Positions 47,509 through 59,216 of a stretch of DNA of 64,000 nt are shown here, one piece after another. The position numbers and the translations under genes were made by a program. The number at the start of each line of letters is the position of its first letter. The first letter of the stretch is position 1. Source of the stretch: Notospermus geniculatus (Eukaryota; Nemertea; Pilidiophora; Heteronemertea; Lineidae); the NCBI GenBank assembly GCA_002633025.1, contig NMRB01002032.1, positions 53,598-117,597 of the forward strand, written 5' to 3'. The notes below the pieces were generated by a model. It saw only the letters and a program-made list of their open reading frames with translations, was not told where the DNA came from and made no database searches.

Positions 47509-47568
47509 AGGCCTGCTTTCCATTGGCGCGTTTCCGCGCACGGAAACGCGCCAATGGAAAGCAGACCT
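47509..47568. mobile_element. Short perfect hairpin, remnant of a larger palindrome
   Basis: AGGCCTGCTTTCCATTGGCG and complement pair almost base for base with no loop to speak of. In copy 2 the same ends enclose 283 bases (58,558-58,840), so this is an internally deleted form. Confidence 0.9.
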
Positions 47569-47990
47569 TTACTACAGTGTACATGTATGCTCGCTCACGA
47601 ATACTTTGGCATGTGATAAAGCGGGGAATCCACCTGTGATTTTCAACCTGAATTTTGCGTTGCGACTTGCTTTGCAACTGGGCACTCGATCGCCGTAGTG
47701 GACGAGCTAGACGTGATTTCCGCCACTGGCGACCGATCAGTTCCTTGCGGCCGTATTCAATCGCAGGTACATGTAGCAGGCTGCAAAAAGCAAGTGGCAA
47801 AGCAGCAAATCAGCAGATTTCTTCAAATTTTGGCCTTTTCAACACATCTGTTAGAATTACACGCTTGTGTTCGTTCAGGTTGGTGGTTCGACTACATGGT
47901 TCCTGTCAAATGTGTAGTGACAATCGACACCTAACAGCTCATTCGACAAAATTTCAAGTTTGGAAGCAAAACGTGAACTGCCGCAACTGT

Positions 47991-48223
47991 TCAGGTAGTG
48001 TCGTTCTCCAGGTTGATTGAAAGAACAAGAATTTCGAGTTGTCCAATAACGGTGTTATCGTTTTCGGTCTCATCGTCAGAGTGAATCGCTGCCTTCAGTC
48101 GCATGATCAGGTATCCAAGCCAACCTTTAGCTCTGTTTGTCAACCATTCGAGAAAGATGACTGCATTACTGGCGCCGACCAGCATCCATGTAACCACGTA
48201 CATCCACACGCCCACAGTACGAT
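47991..48223 (-). CDS. Membrane-segment exon, copy 1 (weak Cys-loop M3 resemblance)
   Basis: The minus-strand frame after an AG acceptor (48,225-48,224) reads RTVGVWMYVVTWML, then VGASNAVIFLEWLTNR, then a charged stretch with ETENDN. A single hydrophobic helix of about 22 residues is followed by a basic then acidic cytoplasmic-type segment. The VxVWMxV start and the trailing NR resemble M3 of Cys-loop ligand-gated channels, whose genes often have an intron just before M3; the likeness is weak and the usual FVF..E pattern is missing. The same exon is open in copy 2 with several amino-acid differences. The true 3' splice end is unknown; the frame ends at 47,991. Confidence 0.35.
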
Positions 48224-48653
48224 CTATGTACGTGATGGTGGCATCTACTCCGCTGAGCATTTGATACATTTGCTTGATATGCAATCATAGTGGTTTATCT
48301 CTTTGTAGATTTTGTTAATTTAATCTGATTTTAAGTCTGATTGCATCATCTCGCATGACACTTCTATCAAAATGCAAATCTGCTTATTAAATCATCGAGT
48401 TTTCCTGCATGAAGAAGTTGTAACATCATGATATTTAATTCGGGGGAAAAATCTATTGTTTTGTCTCTTATTCAGTTAGTCGTTTTCGATCCTTACGTTC
48501 GTTTTACATCCTTACGTGGGGTGATGAAAGATATTCTTGACAGCGGGATCATCACTAGATCTTTCGTTAGAACACTTTTTAGAGGGTCTAAAATGTACAG
48601 CTGTACGTCTGTGTATTAAGTCTCAAGAGATGCCTAAACGCCTTGTTCACTGA

Positions 48654-48935
48654 GGGTCGTATTAGGAAGATTATCTTGAACTCGGGTTGAGACACAGCTT
48701 TCAAATCGTCCAGGGGCCATATTTATGAAGCCTTCGCAACTTTGCGTTCACGCAAATCTATTGTAAGGCAGCCAGTGAACAATAGGGCATGTTTAGCCAA
48801 ACAATAGATTTGCGTGAACGCAAAGTTGCGAAGGCTTCATAAATATTGCCCCAGGTTTGCCAGGGCAGGATGTGACAATGGAAAAGTTATTGCGCAACCT
48901 GAGTTCAAGATAATCTTCGTTGGTGCATACGGCCC
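48654..48935. mobile_element. Outer MITE, GGGTCGTATTAGGAAGATTA ends
   Basis: Inverted ends with AGATTATCTTGAACTC / GAGTTCAAGATAATCT. It is split by the MITE at 48,713-48,852. The same nested pair is in copy 2 at about 59,920-60,198, so the nesting predates the duplication. Confidence 0.88.
48713..48852. mobile_element. Inner MITE, GGGGCCATATTTATGAAG ends
   Basis: A hairpin with about 55-base arms (AAGCCTTCGCAACTTTGCGT and complement) and opposed CAATAG motifs at the centre. Confidence 0.9.
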
Positions 48936-49921
48936 TGAATGCCTATTTATTTTGTAAAGCGCGTTGAACGACAGATCCTCCCTGATTTGTACGTAGAATA
49001 TCCACGTTATATCATTATAATCACAGTTATAAGATTATTTTATTGAAAATACACGCCAGTTCCACGTCATTATCGCTCATTTCGATTAAGGAAAAATTAC
49101 GTTTATGAGGTTATGCCGACAGCTGCCGAAAATATCAGAAACTTTTTTTTCATTTGCCAGTTCGCCTTGGACCTTTCTAAAGCAGAAGGGGATTAGCAGA
49201 CTGGAGCCAATCAGACCCTATTTCTAAACATGAGTTATGCCCATTCCACCCCGGCCATAATTTTGACCACAAGTTTCTGAATATGCTCAATATAAGGCTC
49301 ACACGAGATGTGTGTTTGAAATCGATTGGTTAATTCAGAAAGTGACCAAATTTATGACCGTGTGGAACGGGCATACTGTCCTACTGATTAATTTTGCACC
49401 TTCCAACACGATCTCTTAAACGTGACTTTACAGTAGATCACCCAAACGTCAGTCCTTGGCTATTTAATTAGGAATGGCGAACTGGTTTTTCACTTACGCA
49501 ATGTCAACTATAAGACAAAGCAGTGACTGAAACCAGTTGATTTATGATTACTCCTTACCTTAAATGATCCAACCGCAATCAATGAAAGAATCCTCCTTTA
49601 GTGTAAATAATACCCGGTATCCCCGTTGCCATGGTGTTCTATGCACGTGGCCATTGCTGAGATTTATGACCGTTTTACTGTCTTACAGGGCAATCATCGT
49701 AATAATTCAATCTCCAAACGATAGAATGATAATCTTTTTTGTCGAGCGGTAATCCGAAATCGAATGCACAGATCAGTTGGGTAAGAAAATCGAGCAAACA
49801 ACCGTAGGATGTCGATGAAAAACCAAGTCAATAAATCCACGACGCAACAGGTTCTTGAGGAAACCGAAGACGCACTCATCGGGCACCGTAGTTTCAGGTG
49901 TCCCTTGCTAGCTGTGCAATG

Positions 49922-50107
49922 TCAACAGAGGTTCAGACTGTTTGTCCTTTGGGAATGCAAACACTTCTCGCTAGGAAAGGCAGAGGAGTGCTGGTCACAT
50001 GCCGGTTCACAAGGAAACATACGCCTACCAGTATGTGACTCAGCAAAAGGCAAGATGACAACCGACTGATACATATTCTTCACAAAGCCAATAATCCCCT
50101 CTGACAT
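49922..50107 (-). CDS. Possible exon, conserved in both copies
   Basis: The minus-strand frame starts MSEGIIGFVKNMYQSVVILP and reaches a possible donor (CACTGGTAGGC... reading HTG then GTAGG). The same reading is intact in copy 2 (61,197-61,382). A second candidate just downstream reads PDECVFGFLKNLLRRGFIDL (about 49,790-49,880; copy 2 about 61,070-61,161). Family unknown. Confidence 0.25.
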   Translation of the reverse strand: MSEGIIGFVKNMYQSVVILPFAESHTGRRMFPCEPACDQHSSAFPSEKCLHSQRTNSLNLC

Positions 50108-50448
50108 TTTTACGTTTCCGAGGGTGTAAAGTTCTTTGCCTTAAATCAGGGCCAATACGGGGGAGCCATCTAGTGTAGTATCATTTCAGTATTTGTTTGA
50201 TGTACGAAATCAATAAGGATTGTTTGGGGTATCACGCTTCATCTGTTTCAGATGATCGTACGGCAAACGTTGTCGTTTGCTCTTCCGTTTCCACTCTTAT
50301 TGATCTTATAAGATTCAGCCTTGAAGCCTCCTTCGGTAAAATAATTTGCCGATATCAATATTCCGATTTTCTTGCCTTGCCTTCGTGGCTTAAAGTGATC
50401 GTCTCCCTGTACCAGTGCGCAGGACGAATAGCAAATGTAGGGGAGCGA

Positions 50449-50594
50449 AGGCGCACATTTGCGCCAAAACTCAATGCGGCAGGGGTGTTTTTAAAATCGA
50501 CTGACCCGGCTGAATAACGACTCAACAGCGTTGGGTCAATCGACTTTAAAAACACCCCTAACGCATTGAGTTTTGCCGCAATGCGCTTGGCCTT
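50449..50594. mobile_element. MITE, GGGGTGTTTTTAAAATCGAC family
   Basis: An inverted pair of about 60 bases per arm includes GACTGACCC and AACACCCCT. Copy 2 carries two in tandem (61,729-61,877 and 61,878-62,032); a diverged one is near 19,150. Confidence 0.9.
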
Positions 50595-50595
50595 A

Positions 50596-51075
50596 CACCG
50601 GTGTTACATCTGCCAGTGTTTCCGATGTCAGCGTTTACCCTATTGTTTTGGAAACACTAATATATAGACAGGTGTAACGTCAATCAGTGTTCCCCGTATT
50701 TCTGTGTTTTTCTTATTGTTTCCCTCCTGATGGATTAAGCGGCAACTAACCCAACAATAATCATTCTAGGCCGCGTCTATTGTTGGGGAACACTGAGCTA
50801 CAGAAACACTCACAGATGTTACACCTGCACATTTCTCTGTGTATCCCCTATTGTCAAGTCGCAGCTTATTCCGTCAAACAGAAGGGAAACATTCATAGGG
50901 AGGGAACAGTATTGCATCTGATAGATTGTTTCTCCTTTCTTTTGGAAACGCTGACAGACAGACATATTTTTCTGTTTGTTCCTTTTTGTGAAGTCGCAGC
51001 TAATTTAGCCAGACAATAGTAGTAGGGACACTCACAATGGGGAACATTCAAAAACGTTACACCGCTGAATTCGGT
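50596..51075. repeat. Repeat block with GTGTTACA ends and CAATAG/TTGTC motifs
   Basis: ACACCGGTGTTACATCTGCC at the start and CAAAAACGTTACACCG at the end are loosely inverted. Between them GGGGAACACTCACA and GACAATAG-type units recur. It is present in copy 2 (about 62,034-62,362), shortened. Probably a decayed inverted-repeat element. Confidence 0.7.
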
Positions 51076-52207
51076 ATGAGTTTTCTGGTATCCGTATTTC
51101 AAATTTTTCTCAAAACTAAATTTCTCTGGGTAGGATCGTATTTCACAACCCACCTTGTATTTCATAGTTTATATTTCCTTTGTAATTTTATCCCTCTTTC
51201 TGCCATTACATTAAATAAACAGCTATTTCCTTTTTTATTACTGCACATTATGCTTGCTTGCATTTGATACCTTGGTGGCGTGTTATCTGCGAATAAACAC
51301 TTAATAACGAATCCTTCCCTCTTATCAAGTTTTACACAGCCTCACCACCATTATCATTATTCCTGACTGACAGGCAACAGGTCATTAAATAACCTAAGGT
51401 GTCGACATTGGAAGAATGTTGCAAGCGCAACACTCGATGGATGACCCTTGGGTTATAATTTCAACTTCTTTGCGAGGCGGTGGAGAGGGTAAAAAGCAAT
51501 TCTGTGCAAATTTCCTCAAATGCGTTCATCTTTTTTTCATAAATGCCAAAGGCAATGGTACATGTAAATCTGGACATGGATGTTGCGCATTCCTAAAAGA
51601 AGGCATTATACAGCGTTACCATGGATATAAGTCACATCTCTGTCGACAGAACTGAACTCCTTTTCTTGCAGTTTTTATACATGTAACTTACATGTAGTCA
51701 TTTCTAAAGCCGATATACATTGTACATGTATATTCTGCAGAAACGCATATATTATCGGAAGACACCGTCGAACAGCTTTCGGAAATTGGGAATAATCAAA
51801 TTAAAGTACGTTAATTTAATGCAAAACTTTCATGAATACTAGTTTACTCTAACACGAGTCTATAAAATTGCTACTTCATCCAGGAGGTTAGTTCCTTCAA
51901 TTAATTAAAGGAGAAACACGAACACCTAGGAGTCATGGTGACCCTAGCCCGCTGCCTCAATAGGTGTCACTAGTGGTTAAAACTATTGAAATGAAACTGA
52001 CATCCCCGTCCTGATCAATTTCCCACACAAAAGGCGTCCATTGTGTAGGACCGGGTTTCGGTGTGCTGCCCTCTCTTTTAGGTGGGATCCACATTGTCTA
52101 GCCTGGAACCAAAATTCAGCGGATCGGCTGTCCTGTCAGCGATGAGTCCAAAAGGGGACTGCAATGCAGTTCACCATGAGTTGATCTACAACATCGAGCG
52201 CCAAGAT

Positions 52208-52705
52208 CTACTGGTATGCTCAGGATGTGCAGTTCGGGTATCTCACATCTTCACTGAGTTCAGGTCAAGACTCGGCTTCTCCTCCCTTGTAGGAAGAGAG
52301 GTTAGCGATTTCTACACGATGCATTATGCAGAATGGTATCCCACGGCGGTAGATAGCATCACCCAGAGGAAGTCAGTACTTCTTGCTGTTCGTTCCTACG
52401 TCACCGCGCGGTGACGTATATGTAGAACGAACCATAAGGGCGGTTTACACTAGGTTGCAACAAGTTGCAAGTTGCAACTTGCAACTTGTTGCAAACTACC
52501 TGGGACGGTTTACACATAGAAAAATCGATGCAACATCCAGCGCGATCGAGTTGCAACAAGTTGCATTCCCGTTTACACACGCAACTTTTATGAAACTTTT
52601 TGGTCTCATCAGGTTTATGCAACAAGTTGCATGAAGTTGCATATGAAAAGTTGCATGTGTAAACGGGGCTTTAAGAAGTACTATACTGATTTCCTCCGGA
52701 TGGTT
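52208..52705. other. Segment present only in copy 1, includes a MITE
   Basis: Copy 2 passes directly from GCGCCAAGAT to GGTTGACATC (about 63,490). The extra 500 bases in copy 1 contain a short palindrome TACGTCACCGCGCGGTGACG and the MITE at 52,436-52,672, with AGTACTTCTT and its complement around it. It is either a deletion in copy 2 or a composite insertion in copy 1. Confidence 0.75.
52436..52672. mobile_element. MITE, AAGGGCGGTTTACAC / TTGCAACAAG family, second copy
   Basis: Same family as 3,958-4,197 and of equal length; inverted ends and TTGCAACAAG-type interior. The two copies agree at most positions by eye. Confidence 0.92.
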
Positions 52706-53201
52706 GACATCGAATTTGCAGGAAAGACACGTGGTTACTTCCTGCTTTCTTTGCCCGATTGTTCTAAGTGGACATTGTTGATTCGGGCAGTCCGGTGACT
52801 GATAGGGCAAGTAAGTAACAAATCAAAGATTTTTCCACGCCGCAGTTGGTTAATAGGAGCTGTCAGTCAGTTGACCAATAGGTGTCACTACGGTCCAATT
52901 TAATACCTAGCCGACCCATTCATGGTTGACTGAGCACCAATCAGGAGAATTTTCTGTTGTATTGGTCCGCTAGAACTTTGCTGCCACCTTTTGGCGATAA
53001 GCGCGGCTGATTGCTCCTATTTGGCTCGTAGTCTCTTGACGGAGAATGTTAGTTACAAATCTGAATCACATACTCTAATAATGCTGTACAAATTCCATGA
53101 AAATATTGCCATCTACCGCAGGCAATAAGCTCTGCAACCCCAACCCAAAATTTAGCCCGTAATTTAGTTTTCTATGCGCCAGTTTGCGGTAGACGTAACT
53201 A

Positions 53202-53471
53202 TCAGTTCTCGTTGTACGTTTTCTTGTTAAACAGTATCCATGGTAACCGTGGATACATCACCAGGCCAGTCTTGGGTTCGTCAAATGCGGCAGCTTCCAC
53301 ACGGACAACGATACTATGTACTAGTATTCCGGCACTGGTTAGCTTTATCGGAAACGTGTCACCATTTTCAGGCATAAAAGTATCATACAAACACTCTTTG
53401 AAATAAGTACCATTATGGTTGAACCGCAAGGATTGAATCCGGGCAAAAAGTGTATGCGCATGAAGTGTCAT
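53202..53471 (-). CDS. Possible extracellular-domain exon
   Basis: An 89-codon minus-strand frame from an ATG at 53,471. It has an N-glycosylation site (NGT), NGDTFPIKLTSAGILVHSIV and a following TGLVMYPRLPW. The pattern of a beta strand, a loop and a second strand ending in Trp is reminiscent of the start of Cys-loop receptor extracellular domains, and the frame lies upstream, on the same strand, of the membrane exon at 47,991-48,223. The family call is only a suggestion; splice sites are not resolved. Confidence 0.3.
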   Translation of the reverse strand: MTLHAHTLFARIQSLRFNHNGTYFKECLYDTFMPENGDTFPIKLTSAGILVHSIVVRVEAAAFDEPKTGLVMYPRLPWILFNKKTYNEN

Positions 53472-54747
53472 GTCGGGGTTATTCCGGTCCGAAAGAATAA
53501 AGAATAACGGAGGAATGGGACCACAGATTTTCTTAGTTCACTGTTAGAAAAAACAGAAGAATTTAAAGGGAGACATCCGAAAGATATTGCCCGGCGGGCA
53601 CAAGTTGTTTTTGTTTTGGTTAGCGCACAGCGCCGTCTCTTAATCACCGGTGACACTACGCTATGGCACAGGCCCCTGCATGGAGAGCTATCAGTGAGTT
53701 TAGAACACGTACCTAACCAAACCTATCTAAAAAAACACAACACCTATCTAAAAACACACCCCGAGCTCACAAATTCGTGAGCTCGGGGTGTTTTTTTACA
53801 AGTGTTTTTTGGTTAGATACGTGTTCTGTTCCGTCAGACATTAGGAGGGGAACACTCACACATGAGGAACACTGGCATATGTTACACCACGTCCGACCGG
53901 GGTATGAACCCCATATATGCTTATCATTTTGACCTTTTAAATCTACAGCTTTTTACTCTTCCCGTTGGGAAAGCGATGCGGAAGAGGAAAAGGCAGGACA
54001 AAATGCTAAGCAATTAAGATGTTATGCAAGTGCAAACATCCACTGGTCAGCTACTTTATCGGGGTCCGTCAGCTACTGCACCCTACCTTCTGGGTTTTGT
54101 TCCGTTAGCCACTTATGCTATGTTCACACTATGTTCCCGGCGGCCACGGCAATCACGTTTCAGACCACCGTGGACTAAACGGCATGGACGTGAGACAACG
54201 CAGGGGAGCGCAATGTGAAAGAAGACAATAACTATTGCTTGAATGTGCCAGCCGTGAGTGCAGTTTGATCGCACTCGCTGCTCATGAATAACTGATCTGA
54301 CCCGCCTACCATTGAACATGTTGAAGAACGGGTCATAATTGAATTCTGTGCAGCGGTCACATGTCGGCGCCTGACCATTCACTGGCCGTGTACCATAGGG
54401 CATTGTTATAACGTCTACGTTCGTCCTTAGGTCTACGTACGTTGAGATATGAGAGAGATCTAGTAAAACGGGGTGAACGCAACAAAACGTTACAGTACGT
54501 AACAGGCCGTAACAAAACTTGGAGGCGGTCCGTAGTGGGCCGGGAGGCATGTGTATTCACCCGGTCCTTTCAATTTTTGTCACGTTCTGTCCCGTTTTGT
54601 GCGCGTTTTGTCACGGTTGTTGCGCGTTTCTTCCCGTTATGCCACGTTTTGTCACGGTTCTCACGGCAAGCTAGGGTGGATGGTAGCCGTTTCGTCGCGT
54701 TCATTTCACGACGCATTGCGTTCTACTACGGTGTGACACGGCGCGCA
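53206..54747. other. Single-copy spacer between the duplicates
   Basis: It includes the exon candidate at 53,202-53,471, a hairpin at 53,703-53,826, and a stretch at about 54,470-54,670 rich in GTTTTGTCACGGTT-type motifs. Its counterpart after copy 2, if any, lies beyond the window. Confidence 0.5.
53703..53826. mobile_element. Hairpin element, GAACACGTACCTAACCAA arms
   Basis: The inner stem CACCCCGAGCTCAC / GTGAGCTCGGGGTG is perfect around a 6-base loop; the outer stem is imperfect because one arm has a repeated CACCTATCTAAAA unit. Confidence 0.85.
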
Positions 54748-55369
54748 CAGAACCTAGCAACTGCTCCCGCATCTGAATCCGTACATGTAGCATGGCTGTT
54801 CTTAACCATGAAGTAGAGGATTTACTGATGATAACTGAAATGTCGATATCATGTTCAGCTATTAATACAGCAATCATTTCGTGCTACTTGCATTAAGTAG
54901 CCTATCTGTGACAATTGCATTTAAAGCGCTCTAAAATGTCACGGCTGTATTCATGCGGTTGGATTAGATGAAGTGACCGGAGATGAAACTCTTATACAAG
55001 AATACATGTATGAGGTCGATGATCTTACCTACCGTATTCGTGCCTGGAGGCTATTGATAAGATAAAGGCCATTCGAAGACATACGAAAGTGATAACGGTT
55101 GGATGATGGGTTATTCGAGAGTTTAGGAAATCGTTCCGTAACAAAAACGCCAACGCTATTATTGTGACGTACAAGTGCACTTGCAATGCAAAAAATAACG
55201 TTAACGTTAGTGTTACATGTACATAAGCGGGACGATCTCGTAAAGTCCCTCTCCGTTGAATCTGCGGTATTTTCTAAGTGTTAAGAGAATGCTAGTAGAG
55301 GTCTCATAGCCTTGTGAAGGTCCCCAAAATGTTTACCTGATATGTAGGCCTACTTCAGAAAATCAAGAC

Positions 55370-55620
55370 TAAAGCATGGCGCACACGAGCGACTAAAATG
55401 GGGGCGACTACCGATGCGACTAGTACGTCGCATGCGATAATTACCTTTGAGGTCGATCAGTGATGTCATCCGCGACATCACTTATCTTCCAATGAAGCAT
55501 TTGTCGCAAACGAGTCAACAAAAACTAAAAAAAAAAGAAATATGTTCAGTTGCTGCTGTGGTCGCAAGGTCGGTCGCCTAGAAAATCGCTTGAAAAATCG
55601 CTCGTGTGCACCATGCTTTA
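55370..55620. mobile_element. MITE, TTAAGCATGGCGCACACGAG family, copy 2 only
   Basis: Same family and length as 21,700-21,950. Absent at the matching place in copy 1 (about 43,975). Confidence 0.92.
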
Positions 55621-56865
55621 GTTTCAGCACTTGAAAAAACTGCAGGCAGAGTTCTAGTGTATTCAGATAGAGCACAGTGCATTTTACACTACACTATATA
55701 ACGTCGGCGAACGTAAGCACTTTCTGAATTGAATAAAATGTGGCTTTTAATTCTCTATTTGCTTCAGTGATCCCCGCCTCTGATGATTCTTTACCCCAAA
55801 GCAGGTTGAATGAGATCGATCTTACAATGTCAGGCCACCTAACGACCATGAAGTCACAATCTAATCCAAGTCACTTGGCCCGAATGAAAACACGAAGATC
55901 TCTCTAAAATCCGATCTTTTCACTAAAAATAAATGGATGGCGGTGGAATTCCAACTGGTACGCAAGAGACTGTGTTGATGCAGACGGATTTAATCACTTG
56001 CTGATTTTAAATTAATTCACCTCCCTCCGGCATACTTTAATTTATAAATGGGGCTGGTGCCCATATAAATCATCTTAATTTGGTTTTTCTCACAAAAAGA
56101 TTCAAGAAACATGCTTCAGTCTGTGGCAGTTGAATCCAGTCACCAGTCAAATCAATCCGAGGCCCGAGAATGACATTACGATCTTCCCAAAACTGAAATC
56201 TCGCCAGGTCTCGAGCGCAGTCAGATCACTCGAGATCTCGCGAGACTTCAGTTCTGGGATTGGCTGACGTCAATCCGGAACAAACTAACGTCAGTCTTGG
56301 GTCCGTTCCAGATTGCTTTCAAATATCAACGAGTGTTTGAGTACAAACGCATTTGGCGATTACTTGGAGATCAGAATAAAAAAGAGACGATTCTGCTGAG
56401 ATCGCTGTATATGTATTTCCGCACATATTTACATGAGCGGACATAAAATAGACATTGAATGTATTCCACAGTCTGACATTTACATTGGGAGGACATACGG
56501 TAGGCAGAGTGAGCGCCAAATGCATCCTCATCATCAGCTCTGTAGACAACATCGCAGTGCCCTGAGAACGACCACGGGCATATTTCAATTCAATTTCGTT
56601 CTAAGAAAGCACCACCGTCTTGATTTCCCCCATTGCATGTTTAGCATTCCAGTTGACGGCAAGTAAACACAGAGCGGTAGAATTGATCGGAGAAATTCTT
56701 GACAACAAATATCGCGTTTTCCATTTTTGCGTCTTGCACCCCCTGGTTGATGAATCTGAAACTGTCTACCAACACATCTTGCAACTGAACCAAAAATCAA
56801 GCCACGCAGGTAATCCATTGCTCTCTGTTTGAATTTGATATATTTGAGGGTTTTTTTTCAATTTA

Positions 56866-57567
56866 AAGTGTTTTTCGCATTGAACTGGCCAAAGGTACTT
56901 AGTTGAACTCAGGAATGTGACCAGATCACATTTAGGCCACGGTTATTATATTCTTTGGTTTACGGGCACAAAGATTTTGAACCCAGGTGCGGAGGACGGA
57001 ATAAAAATAAAAAAAACTTTGGTTCAGTTCAGTTTTTTCATTTTCACCTTTTGAATGACAAGTAAGACAACTCGGAGGAAATAAAAAACCAAAAAATTCT
57101 TGACAAATGCCTCTTTTCTGCTTCTTTCCGTCCTCGCTGCCAGGAAATAGGCGTACGTCAGTTGGTTTTATTTATTTTAGCAGTTGTGACAACTGAAATC
57201 AAGGTCGGCGGAAATAAAAACAACTCCATTTATTTGTTTTTTTCTTAGAAGACTTCATTTGAAGTTCGGAGGCAATAAAAGAAACTGATTTTCCCAATTT
57301 TATTTTTTTTTCGGAATGGCATTTTGCCACGTCGGCGGCCCGTAAACCAAAGAATAAAAAAAGTGCGGCCTTACCAAGAGGTAGTGGTGTTGCACAACAC
57401 TGACTTGAAAACAGATTATAGCTCTTTCATGGTGTCAGCCAAAGCTGGTCAGCCATGACACTGGCTGCCGAGGGTTGTGTAACATTATTATTTGTGATCA
57501 TGTCATTACAGTTTAGTGACAAGAGGTCAGCCAAGTATCTTTGGCCAGTTCAATGTGAAAAACACTT
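56866..57567. mobile_element. MITE, AAGTGTTTTTCGCATTG ends, copy 2 only
   Basis: Inverted ends of about 40 bases (with GAACTGGCCAAAG and complement) are flanked by TA at 56,864-56,865 and 57,568-57,569. The empty site with a single TA is at 46,372-46,373. A second MITE is nested inside. Confidence 0.95.
56935..57370. mobile_element. Nested MITE, GGCC..TTCTTTGGTTTACGGGC ends
   Basis: Inverted ends of about 35 bases with TTA on both sides. The interior carries four diverged CGGAGGAAATAAAAA-type units in one orientation. Inserted in the element at 56,866-57,567. Confidence 0.9.
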
Positions 57568-58557
57568 TACAAAAAATGCCCCTGATCTCTTGAAGTAGAT
57601 CATAGCGACCTGAATTTTTTGTTTCGGATATATTTCGATCAGGGCTACTTCTCCTGCAAATTTGATGTTCCTAGGCATTGGTTAGCTGCGCAAAAACATC
57701 AGAGGGACAGATTGAATAAGACAGTTATTATCGTTCTAGAGACATAAACATTCTGAAATGTACGCAGATTGGTAAACCGAGCTGACAGCCTCTGATTCTG
57801 CTGATGATATGATTTCCCTGTGGCTCAGGGGAAGTTAGGCATACCATGCAACATCATCCATATACATGCGATTGTATGACAACGGACTCTGAAGGGAGCC
57901 GGCAGGGCAATCTAGTTAGTCATGTTAGTGTCTCCATACATAGAAATAAATCAGATTTCCCAGACGTCCTGTATATAGCCCGACTAATGAACCATTTTAA
58001 CATGAAGACGTACTCATTCCCTACTTTCGTCAAATTACCAATTCGTGACGAATGTAATTAGATTGGTTCCAGATCTTACCACTAGGATTGTCTACTGAGA
58101 ATAGAGATGTTGAGTTTATTAATGTTTCTAGAGGGGGAAGAGTAAAGTATACGAAACGCAAAACTTGAAAACCTGAATGGTCATAAGTTAAAGCCCGACA
58201 GTATTAGTCCAGTGCAAAATGGGCGAAATAAAAGTTCCCTGAAATTTGCCGAACTGTCTAAATAGGTAGAGAATGGCTTCCTGGGGACATTCTTTCCCTT
58301 TACACCTGCACTTCCAGAAATTCTTTTGACGGAAGTTATATAGGTCTATCCGGGCGTTTGCGAAAACTCTCTATTATCGGCCGAAAAGCAGCCGAAAAAA
58401 ATTACGTTGATTGGTTGAAAGAGAAACTTTGATTACTCAACACCTGAATACGACGTACCGTGGCAGTGAAAGGGGCAGGAAAAAAATCCTTTCAAATCTG
58501 ACAGTGTTGAGAGCAATCAAAAGGGCGTACGTTCTTGATTGTTAGTGTGAGCAGTGT

Positions 58558-58840
58558 AGGCCTGCTTTCCACTGGCGCGTTTCCGTGCGCGGAAACGCTC
58601 GAAAGCATTGTTTGTTTCCGCGCCGTGACCAACGAAGCGGAAACAAACGCCGAATGGGTCAATGTCGTCCTGGGTATACCTTATGTTTACCCAGGTTCGT
58701 CCTGGGTAAACAAAAGGCTTACCCAGGATGATCCTGGGTAAACATAAGGTATACCTAGGACGACATTGACCCATTCGGCGAAACAAACAATGCTTTCGAG
58801 CGTTTCCGCGCACGGAAACGCGCCAGTGGAAAGCAGGCCT
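58558..58840. mobile_element. Palindrome within a palindrome
   Basis: The outer arms (AGGCCTGCTTTCCACTGGCG... and complement) extend through GCTCGAAAGCATTGTTTGTT. A second complete palindrome, 58,649-58,780 (GCCGAATGGGTCAATGTCG and complement, with repeated CCTGGGTA inside), is nested in it. Copy 1 keeps only the outer 60 bases. Confidence 0.92.
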
Positions 58841-59216
58841 TTACTTTGCTCGGTAAAGTAAAGTAAAAGCGGGGAATCCACCTGTGATTTTCAACCTTAT
58901 TTTGCGTTGCGACTTGCTTTGCAACTGGGTTACATTGCAACTGCACTGGGCACTCGATCGCCGTAGTGGACGAGCTAGACGTGATTTCCACCACTGGCGA
59001 CCGGTATCAGTTCCTTGCGGCCGTATTCAATCGCAGGTAGCAGGCTGCAAAAAGCAATCGCAAAGCAGAAAATCAGTAGATTTCTTCAAATTTTGGCCTT
59101 TTCAACACATCTGTTAGAATTACACACTTGTGTTCGTTCAAGTTGGTGGTTCGACTACATGGTTCCTGTCAAAGGTGTAGTAACAATCGACACCTAACAG
59201 CTCACACGACAACATT

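Larger units (their letters stand above)
43360..53205. repeat. Large segmental duplication, copy 1
   Basis: From CAGAACCTAGCAACTGC at 43,360 this segment matches 54,748 onward in direct orientation, to at least 53,205 (matching the last base, 64,000). Most 60-base stretches differ at zero to three positions. The offset shifts from 11,388 at the start to 10,795 at the end because of insertions and deletions. Copy-1-only sequences include MITEs at 44,020-44,147 and 47,364-47,507, about 630 bases at 44,652-45,281, about 410 bases at 45,886-46,296, and about 500 bases at 52,208-52,705. If the duplication is tandem, the unit is about 11.4 kb and 53,206-54,747 is its unmatched end. Confidence 0.95.

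Noticed and set aside
51416-51655. 79-codon ORF conserved in both large duplicate copies (also 46,651-46,866)
   Set aside because: Copies are so similar that conservation carries no coding signal: only three differences, one of them amino-acid changing. No motif recognised.
54470-54670. Retroviral or LTR features
   Set aside because: Repeated GTTTTGTCACGG motifs are short, and no reverse transcriptase, integrase or paired LTRs could be found anywhere in the window.
56585-56818. Cys-rich frame with adjacent cysteines (ICCQEF), considered as an insulin/relaxin- or TGF-beta-like exon
   Set aside because: Cysteine spacing fits neither family, and the alternative frame on the same strand is open in both duplicate copies.
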